Below the pieces are notes generated by a model. The model did no database searches. It saw only the letters and a list, made by a program, of their open reading frames with translations, and was not told the DNA's origin. A stretch of DNA of 61,587 nucleotides, from contig NZ_CAMYOM010000015.1 of the NCBI RefSeq assembly GCF_947260015.1, positions 1 to 61,587 of the forward strand. The letters run 5' to 3'. The position numbers and the translations under genes are program-made. Every line of letters starts with the position of its first letter. Within the stretch, counting starts at the first letter, position 1. Positions 55,382 to 61,587 of the stretch are shown here, piece by piece. The DNA comes from an uncultured Eudoraea sp. GTDB taxonomy: Bacteria > Bacteroidota > Bacteroidia > Flavobacteriales > Flavobacteriaceae.

Positions 55382-56548
55382 CTAGTTGGAAATATAGAGA
55401 TAGCCCTGGTGTTTACGTCGCAAATCATTTAGGGTAATAATATAAAAGTATATGCCTGTTTCTAAGCCCGAATTCTTTTGAATTGCGTTTTCCATGTTCG
55501 AATAGCCATTAAACTGGCCATTGTAGTTATCCATGGTATAAACCAATACACCATAACGGTTAAAAATCTGAAGGGAATTATTCGGGGATTTTTCAATACC
55601 CTCAATGGTTAGTACATCATTTTGACCATCACCATTGGGGGTCATATAATAGTTGTCCAACTCTATGGTATCAAAGGTTTCGAGCATGTCATCATTGCCG
55701 CCTATTGTAATAATCTCATAATCATTGGGGACAAAAAGATCGGAAGTAATTGAACCGTAGTCCATACCTCCATCCACACCTGTATTACCCAAATTCACCC
55801 ATTGGTTTTCAGATTTGTTCCATCCTACTACTTTAAGATCACTGATGAATTCACCCAAAGCAGCAATATTGCTATAACCATCCCAACTAAGAGTTACATT
55901 GGAAGGAATATCTCCTTCAAGTCTCCAAAATTCCACATTACTGACAGACATATATTCTGAAGACCTTTTATCCGTGTTATAAAAGGCATTCAAAGTTTTT
56001 GAATTATTGGGATCTTCAAAAAAGTAAGCACATTTTGCCAAAGAATTTACGGCCATGGATTGTATAGTTAAGGGCCTTAACCTTTGGTCATCTCCAACAG
56101 GAAAAACAAAAGTATCTTTATTGGTGATAGCCGCATAACCATCTACCTTTGAAATACTGCTTTCTCCTGTATAAAATGAATTGTCAAAGAAGTTTGAATA
56201 AATTGCTGATTGTACTCTGGGGGTAATGATATTACCTGTAATTAAATTTCCATTATTATTTACACCTAAGGATGTCTGAAGAATCAAACCGTTTTCCACG
56301 GCTACTTCAGCATCAAAAAAAACTGGAGTAAAAGCTCCTGAGACAGTGAGTTGACCAAAATCACTGTAAAAGCCTACCAGCCCCATGTTTTGGTCAAAGG
56401 TACCGTCATTAATCAAATCGAGATGAAAGCCTACCTGAGCAGTTTCATGTATCTGAATGGTGGTAAAATTATGCATAGCCTCCTGCGCTTTACCCATCAT
56501 AGAGCAAAGTAAAAGGATTGAATATAATATATATTTTATGGTGTTCAT
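55382..56548 (-). CDS. Secreted protein with T9SS type B sorting domain (paralog 1)
   Basis: This 388-residue protein has a signal peptide (MNTIKYILYSILLLCSMMGKAQ). A beta-rich body (about 25-290: VGFHLDLINDGTFDQNMGLVGFYSDFG, AFTPVFFDAEVAVEN) is followed by a C-terminal gliding-motility-associated type B sorting domain. That domain shows MTPNGDGQNDVLTIEGIEKSPNNSLQIFNRYGVLVY and ends in GIYFYIITLNDLRRKHQGYLYI. Such domains direct export through the T9SS to the cell surface. It lies 33 bases after the collagen-like gene and is a paralog of the protein at 59594-60742. Confidence 0.87.
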   Translation of the reverse strand: MNTIKYILYSILLLCSMMGKAQEAMHNFTTIQIHETAQVGFHLDLINDGTFDQNMGLVGFYSDFGQLTVSGAFTPVFFDAEVAVENGLILQTSLGVNNNGNLITGNIITPRVQSAIYSNFFDNSFYTGESSISKVDGYAAITNKDTFVFPVGDDQRLRPLTIQSMAVNSLAKCAYFFEDPNNSKTLNAFYNTDKRSSEYMSVSNVEFWRLEGDIPSNVTLSWDGYSNIAALGEFISDLKVVGWNKSENQWVNLGNTGVDGGMDYGSITSDLFVPNDYEIITIGGNDDMLETFDTIELDNYYMTPNGDGQNDVLTIEGIEKSPNNSLQIFNRYGVLVYTMDNYNGQFNGYSNMENAIQKNSGLETGIYFYIITLNDLRRKHQGYLYISN

Positions 56549-56581
56549 ATATTTTATAACCGTTGCTTGATCCAGAGTCTT

Positions 56582-59320
56582 CTATACTTTATTTATTAGA
56601 TGCCAGTTAGTACCGTCGCTTTGCAACCAATAAGTTGTATCCTTTTTCAATTGATCTTCTGTGTCACCATTTTCTTTAAGATAGTCTATGTTCGTATTAT
56701 TATCACCGTTACCAATATTCTTTAAAACATAGATTCTACCAATGCAACTATTGGCAGCCGGTAAAGTTATAATCAGGTCTTTCATGTTCATAATTAAGGT
56801 AAAGTCATTTTCATCTAGTGTTGTACTTACCGAAGTACTTCTGATAGCTGAGGAAACAGATCCTGCAATTTGCAGGGTAGAATTAGGGGTAGCGGTACCA
56901 ACACCTACCTTACCATTTATGAAACCAAGGTTCTCAGTGTTCATATCGTAGGTCCTTGTTTCAGATTTCTGGGTAAGATTATCGGTCGCTAAATTGGCTC
57001 CCAGAAGTTGAGATAATGAAACCGAATTTCCTCCTAATCCGGATATGTAAAGGTCGCTACCAGCGAGCGATAAAGTTTGAATCTCGTTACTTGCATCGGC
57101 ATCGGCATCATCTACATTAACTGTAATGTTATTTCCTCCTGTGATAGAGATGTCTCCTGGAGTACCGTCTGTAACTAATGTTTGGTCATCTGTGGCTGGA
57201 TCCCCTTGCGGGCCTTGTGCTCCTACAGCACCATCAGCACCATCTGCGCCATCTGCACCCACAGGTCCTTGTATTCCCTGCGGTCCTTGTGGGCCAACTA
57301 CTCCGGCTGGTCCCTGAGGTCCCTGAGCACCATCAGCACCATCAGTTCCAGGTAAACCTTGAGGTCCTTGCGCGCCATCAGCTCCATTAGCTCCTGGTAG
57401 TCCCTGAGGTCCCTGAGTACCATCAGCTCCATCAGCACCATCAGTTCCAGGTAATCCCTGAGGTCCTTGTGCACCATCAGTTCCATCGGCACCTGCTGGT
57501 CCCATGGGTCCTATTGGTCCTTGTGGTCCTACTGCGCCATCTGCTCCGTCAGCGCCATCTGCACCTGCGGGTCCTGTTAATCCTATTGGTCCTTGGGCAC
57601 CATCTATCCCATTTGTTCCGGGTAATCCTTGTGGTCCTTGAGCTCCGTCAACACCGTCACTACCATCAGCTCCATCAGCTCCTGGTAGTCCCTGTGGTCC
57701 CTGAGCTCCGTCAGCACCATCAGCACCGTCTGTTCCATTTGTTCCTGGTAATCCCTGCGGTCCTTGTGCACCGTCAGCACCAGCTGGTCCCGTTAATCCT
57801 ATTGGTCCTTGTGGTCCTATTGCTCCATCGGCTCCTGCCGGTCCTGTAAGTCCTATTGGTCCTTGTGGTCCTATTGCACCGTCAGCTCCTGCGGGTCCTG
57901 TAACTCCTATGGGTCCTTGCGGTCCAACTTCACCATCAGCACCATCAATACCATCGGCACCTGCGGGTCCTGTAACTCCTATGGGTCCTTGCGGTCCAAC
58001 TGCACCGTCAGCACCATCGGCACCATCTATTCCGTTAGCACCTGCCGGTCCAACAGCGCCATCAGCACCTGCGGCCCCTGTTAAGCCTATGGGTCCTTGT
58101 GGTCCTACTGCACCGTCAATTCCGTCAACACCATCTGTACCATTAATACCGTCTGTTCCATCTGTTCCGTCAGCGCCATCTGCACCTGCGGGTCCTGTAA
58201 GTCCTATGGGTCCTTGCGGTCCAACTGCACCATCAGCACCATCGGCACCATCTATTCCGTTAGCACCTGCTGGTCCAACTGCGCCGTCAGCGCCATCAGC
58301 ACCTGCGGCTCCTGTTAAGCCTATGGGTCCTTGTGGTCCTACTGCACCGTCAATTCCGTCAACACCATCTGTACCATTAACACCGTCTGTTCCATCTGTT
58401 CCGTCAGCGCCATCTGCACCTGCGGGTCCTGTTAATCCTATGGGTCCCTGTGGTCCGACTGCGCCGTCTGCACCATCAGCACCGTCTGCACCTGCCGGTC
58501 CAACTGCACCGTCAGCGCCATCGGCACCATCTATTCCGTTAGCACCTGCTGGTCCAACTGCGCCGTCAGCGCCATCAGCACCTGCGGCTCCTGTTAATCC
58601 TATGGGTCCTTGCGGGCCTATTGCACCATCTACTCCATCAGTGCCATCGGCACCTGCGGGTCCTGTTAATCCTATTGGTCCTTGTGGTCCTATTGCACCG
58701 TCAGCTCCTGCGGGTCCTGTAACTCCTATGGGTCCTTGCGGTCCAACTGCTCCATCAGTGCCATCAATACCATCGGCACCTGCGGGTCCTGTTAATCCTA
58801 TGGGTCCCGGTGGTCCAACTGCGCCGTCTGCACCATCAGCACCGTCCGCACCTGCCGGTCCAACTGCGCCGTCAGCACCATCTAATCCGTTTGTTCCTGG
58901 TATTCCTTGTGGTCCTTGTGCACCGTCCGTACCGTTAACTCCTGCAGGTCCGGTTAAATCTGAAGAAGTAAAAGAGGTACCATCCGAATAATTTATTGTA
59001 AATGTTCCATTCGCGTTATCTACAAATGTAAAAGTACCTGGAGTTGAACCGGATCCATTACAGAGATCATTCCATTGTGTACCATTGTACAAGAAGACGC
59101 ACTGATTATCGATATTGTAAACCAAAGCACCTCGTAATGGCGTAATGCTTTGCATCTGAGGAGTAGTAAGACGGGTAAGAACAAAAGCCTTATTGCTGCT
59201 TTCCAGTTCAAGTATGGAAGCTGCATCTATGCTATTGGGGTTTTCACCTATTTTTACCTGTGCTGTCGCCATTGTTGAAGACGCGACTAAAAGTGCAAAA
59301 AGTAATTTTTTTAGGTTCAT
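56582..59320 (-). CDS. Collagen-like Gly-X-Y repeat surface protein
   Basis: This 912-residue protein has a signal peptide (MNLKKLLFALLVASSTMATAQ). An N-terminal head (about 22-123: ILELESSNKAFVLTRLTTPQ, GALVYNIDNQCVFLYNG) is followed by about 195 Gly-X-Y triplets (about 124-708). Common triplets are GAD, GTD, GPQ, GPI, GLT and GPA; acidic and polar residues dominate, with no hydroxylation expected. A beta-rich tail (STTLDENDFTLIMNM, RIYVLKNIG, YWLQSDGTNWHLIN) resembles fibre or adhesin end domains. It should form a trimeric rod. No own T9SS sorting domain is seen. The next gene is a T9SS-B cargo protein. Confidence 0.92.
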   Translation of the reverse strand: MNLKKLLFALLVASSTMATAQVKIGENPNSIDAASILELESSNKAFVLTRLTTPQMQSITPLRGALVYNIDNQCVFLYNGTQWNDLCNGSGSTPGTFTFVDNANGTFTINYSDGTSFTSSDLTGPAGVNGTDGAQGPQGIPGTNGLDGADGAVGPAGADGADGADGAVGPPGPIGLTGPAGADGIDGTDGAVGPQGPIGVTGPAGADGAIGPQGPIGLTGPAGADGTDGVDGAIGPQGPIGLTGAAGADGADGAVGPAGANGIDGADGADGAVGPAGADGADGADGAVGPQGPIGLTGPAGADGADGTDGTDGVNGTDGVDGIDGAVGPQGPIGLTGAAGADGADGAVGPAGANGIDGADGADGAVGPQGPIGLTGPAGADGADGTDGTDGINGTDGVDGIDGAVGPQGPIGLTGAAGADGAVGPAGANGIDGADGADGAVGPQGPIGVTGPAGADGIDGADGEVGPQGPIGVTGPAGADGAIGPQGPIGLTGPAGADGAIGPQGPIGLTGPAGADGAQGPQGLPGTNGTDGADGADGAQGPQGLPGADGADGSDGVDGAQGPQGLPGTNGIDGAQGPIGLTGPAGADGADGADGAVGPQGPIGPMGPAGADGTDGAQGPQGLPGTDGADGADGTQGPQGLPGANGADGAQGPQGLPGTDGADGAQGPQGPAGVVGPQGPQGIQGPVGADGADGADGAVGAQGPQGDPATDDQTLVTDGTPGDISITGGNNITVNVDDADADASNEIQTLSLAGSDLYISGLGGNSVSLSQLLGANLATDNLTQKSETRTYDMNTENLGFINGKVGVGTATPNSTLQIAGSVSSAIRSTSVSTTLDENDFTLIMNMKDLIITLPAANSCIGRIYVLKNIGNGDNNTNIDYLKENGDTEDQLKKDTTYWLQSDGTNWHLINKV
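57200..58960. repeat. Collagen-type tandem repeat DNA
   Basis: The sequence encoding the Gly-X-Y rod is built of nine-base triplet units with higher-order copies. Bases from about 58066 and from about 58300 are near-identical over at least 145 bases at a spacing of 234 bases (26 triplets). A further block recurs around 58255-58320 and 58534-58600. This points to recent expansion by unequal exchange or slippage, and assembly errors are possible. Confidence 0.85.
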
Positions 59321-59593
59321 TGTATTAAGATTTGGGCCAAAATCAATAATTCAACGTAAAAATAGCCCTAAGATGAGGACCTGGATAGAAAATGTTGTGT
59401 AGTTCTAAAAATGTGTGGTGAAAATGGTTAGCGCCGTTTATAAGCGGAGAATATGGCACTTTATCGACTTTCTAAAGATTTCAGAATTATCGATCCAAAT
59501 ACAAAAAAACCGGCTAAGATTATTTACGATATTGTTGGATATCCGGAAATATGAATTGCTTATCGGTATTTGATTTTCCTAAATGTCTGCAAA

Positions 59594-60742
59594 TCAATCA
59601 TAAGCCAGATAAAAGTAACCCTGATACTTAAGGTTAAGGTCTTTTAAATCAATAAGATAGAAGTAAACACCTTCAGGTAAGTGATTATTGTTTTGGTTAA
59701 TATTTCGATTTGGGATTCCTTGAAATTCATTTTGGTAATTGGTTTTTTCATAAACTAAATGACCAGACCTATTGAATACCTTAAATTCATTATTTGGCGA
59801 TTGCTCCATAATTTTTAAACTAAAAAAATCATTTATTCCATCCCCATTTGGTGTTAAGGCATAGTTGCCAGGTTCGTTGGCTTTGGTATTAAACAAAAAT
59901 CCCAAAGTAAAGATTTCATAATCATTGGCGTTGAAAATATTGGAAGTGACAGTCCCATCCTCGGTATTTCCTTCATAATTAGAGTTACCCAAATTATCCC
60001 ATTGTTCATTTTTCTTGCTCCAGCCTGCAACTGTTACACTTTCTATGCCATCAACCGAAGCTTCCAGGTTAGAACCGGAGTTCCAGTTAAGAGATATTTG
60101 TATCCTGCCCGTAGTTGTCAAATTCCAGAACTCCTGAGAATTTATACCTCCTAAACTGCTATCCCTATTGTTAATATTAAAACTTTTGGCAAAACTTCTG
60201 GGATAATCAGGGTTTTCAAAAAAGTAAGCGCATTTTGCCAGGAAAACATCACCGATAAATTGTATTTGTAGTGGTCTCATCATATCATCATAACCAACGG
60301 GAAAACTAAATATCTTTTGCCCTTCAACGCCCGCCTGACCGTCAATCTTGGAGAGATTTGCTACACCTTCATAATCCGCTTTTGCAGAAAACTTTGTATA
60401 GATATTTTTATTGGCTCTGGAGGATATAATATTTCCATATATTATACCAAGTGAGTTGTCTATGTTGATTGGAAGTTCCAGATACAGATTGTTTTCAACT
60501 GCTAATTCCAGATCATAAAATGTTGGACTAAAAGCTCCTGAAATCAAAAGCGACTCTTTATCGTGATAAAACCCAATTAGCCCTAAATTTCTGTCAAAAC
60601 TCCCATCGTTGGTAAAATCTGTGTGGAAACCCACTAAGCCTTTCGTATGAAGCTGTAAATTACCATAATTATGCACCCCTTCCTGACCAAAAAGGTCATG
60701 GCTAATTAGAGTAAGTATTATGAATAATCGTATTAGAAACAT
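59594..60742 (-). CDS. Secreted protein with T9SS type B sorting domain (paralog 2)
   Basis: This 382-residue protein has a signal peptide (MFLIRLFIILTLISHDLFGQ). The body (VGFHTDFTNDGSFDRNLGLIGFYHDKE, AFSPTFYDLELAVEN) and C-terminal type B sorting domain (LTPNGDGINDFFSLKIMEQSPNNEFKVFNRSGHLVY...YLIDLKDLNLKYQGYFYLA) align well by eye with the 388-residue paralog. Only one base separates its ATG from the stop of the upstream collagen-like gene, so the two are co-translated. It should be exported through the T9SS and held at the cell surface. Confidence 0.87.
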   Translation of the reverse strand: MFLIRLFIILTLISHDLFGQEGVHNYGNLQLHTKGLVGFHTDFTNDGSFDRNLGLIGFYHDKESLLISGAFSPTFYDLELAVENNLYLELPINIDNSLGIIYGNIISSRANKNIYTKFSAKADYEGVANLSKIDGQAGVEGQKIFSFPVGYDDMMRPLQIQFIGDVFLAKCAYFFENPDYPRSFAKSFNINNRDSSLGGINSQEFWNLTTTGRIQISLNWNSGSNLEASVDGIESVTVAGWSKKNEQWDNLGNSNYEGNTEDGTVTSNIFNANDYEIFTLGFLFNTKANEPGNYALTPNGDGINDFFSLKIMEQSPNNEFKVFNRSGHLVYEKTNYQNEFQGIPNRNINQNNNHLPEGVYFYLIDLKDLNLKYQGYFYLAYD

Positions 60743-60743
60743 A

Positions 60744-61587
60744 TTATTGGATGTTTATTTGCTGCCAATTGGTTCCGTCGCTTTGTAGCCAAATAGCTTT
60801 ATTCTTGTTTAAACCATCGTTTTGAGACCCCTTATTACATATATATTTTGTGGTTGTCTTGTTATTCCCTTTGCTGATATTTTTTAGTACATAGATTCTC
60901 CCAGGACAACTACTGGCTGAAGGAAGACTAATATTGAGGTTTTGTTCTTTCATAACTAGTGTATAATCATTTTCATCTAGCGTTGTACTTGTGATCGTAG
61001 ATCGTATAGGTGCCGCAATTGCCCCTCCTATGTGTAATGTAGAGGTAGGAGACGTTGTTTTGATACCTATATTCCCATTTGTAAAAGCCAGGTTTTGATT
61101 ATTTATATTGTACGTTCTGTTTTCTTCTTCTTGAGTAATATCAATGGAACCTAAGGTTGTATTATCATCTAAATCAACACCGGGAGGTCCTTGTGGTCCT
61201 TCAGGACCATCAGCACCTGCAAGTCCAGTTAATCCTATAGGTCCTTGCGGACCAGTTTCACCGGTATCACCAGTTTCACCTTTAGGACCTATTTCTCCTG
61301 TATCTCCTTTTTCACCATTTTCACCCTGAATTCCTTGTGGTCCCGTATCCCCTGTTTCACCTTTAGGACCTTGTTCACCTGCGGTACCATCAGCTCCTGC
61401 GGGACCTTGAGATCCGGATTCACCCGGAATGCCTTGTTCTCCCTGGTCGCCCTTTATTCCTTGTGGTCCTACAGGACCATCAGCACCTGTAAGTCCGGTT
61501 AATCCTATAGGTCCTTGCGGACCAGTTTCACCGGTATCACCAGTGTCTCCTTTATCGCCTTTAGGTCCCTGCGAACCTTCAACTCCG
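60744..61587 (-). CDS. Collagen-like Gly-X-Y protein, partial (5' end beyond window)
   Basis: The frame is open from the window edge to the stop at 60744, giving the last 281 residues. First come Gly-X-Y triplets in a more KGD/ETG/EQG-rich style (GPKGDKGDTGDTGETG) down to GPPGVDLDDNT. Then comes a tail matching the first collagen gene: RTYNINNQNLAFTNGNIGI, STTLDENDYTLVM, GRIYVLKNIS, IWLQSDGTNWQQIN. The N-terminus and full rod length cannot be seen. It is translationally coupled to paralog 2 of the T9SS-B protein. Confidence 0.88.
   Translation of the reverse strand, partial: GVEGSQGPKGDKGDTGDTGETGPQGPIGLTGLTGADGPVGPQGIKGDQGEQGIPGESGSQGPAGADGTAGEQGPKGETGDTGPQGIQGENGEKGDTGEIGPKGETGDTGETGPQGPIGLTGLAGADGPEGPQGPPGVDLDDNTTLGSIDITQEEENRTYNINNQNLAFTNGNIGIKTTSPTSTLHIGGAIAAPIRSTITSTTLDENDYTLVMKEQNLNISLPSASSCPGRIYVLKNISKGNNKTTTKYICNKGSQNDGLNKNKAIWLQSDGTNWQQINIQ

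Noticed and set aside
57909-58991. Long plus-strand open frame of 360 codons, Pro/Ala/Ser-rich, opposite the collagen gene
   Set aside because: It is the antisense mirror of the Gly-X-Y repeat, whose triplet bias removes stops on the other strand. The minus strand has a signal peptide and natural end domains.

Overview
This window comes from the chromosome of a Bacteroidota bacterium, most likely a marine or aquatic Flavobacteriaceae. Evidence: low G+C; no Shine-Dalgarno motifs before starts; several promoter-like TAnnTTTG (-7) boxes; a short 287-residue primary sigma factor; type IX secretion (T9SS) parts and cargo; a TamL lipoprotein; and a Na+-translocating NADH:quinone reductase (Nqr). 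Most of the window is ordinary housekeeping sequence with tight minus-strand operons. I see no CRISPR array, insertion sequence or prophage.

Layout. 1-1.4 kb: tRNA-Arg with a terminator, an orphan periplasmic binding protein and a small coding-like stretch. 1.7-8.8 kb (minus): a large unrecognised protein with a flavin TIM-barrel look, a Na+/H+ antiporter, and a redox operon of zinc-ribbon protein, flavodoxin-type reductase, unknown protein and a Rieske/thiamine-diphosphate fusion enzyme. 9.2-16.2 kb: sugar porter, then cyanophycin synthetase, cyanophycinase and isoaspartyl peptidase, so both making and breaking down the Asp-Arg storage polymer; a YpdA-type flavoprotein shares an operon with the peptidase. 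16.5-24.7 kb: CBS protein, rpe, rpoD, pnp, rpsO, a lipoprotein, accD, fba. 24.8-35.8 kb: tamL, trmH-family methyltransferase, porT-ubiE, trkA-trkH, desaturase-aminotransferase, rsmG. 36.3-42.2 kb: a second orphan binding protein, pruA, apaG, an HD protein, and the T9SS plug protein.

42.3-49.8 kb is the nqr operon (A, B, C, D, then E and F fused in one reading frame), followed by a small unknown protein and the flavin transferase apbE, which supplies the covalent FMN of NqrB and NqrC. 49.8-55.1 kb (minus): methyltransferase, map and gpmI in one operon, a 55-residue membrane protein, and an M48 protease with a VanY-like peptidase.

55.4-61.6 kb (minus) is the most accessory-looking part. Two tandem copies of a two-gene cassette each pair a collagen-like Gly-X-Y fibre protein with a paralogous protein carrying a T9SS type B sorting domain. 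The outer collagen gene runs off the window. This looks like a duplicated surface-fibre system. With porT, plug, tamL and a secreted protease, the window carries much cell-envelope function.

The items most worth a second look are the collagen/T9SS cassettes, the NqrE-NqrF fusion, the Rieske/ThDP fusion operon, the unrecognised 605-residue protein and an AccD lacking its zinc-finger cysteines. All identifications are from reading the translated sequence and family knowledge; no database search was run.
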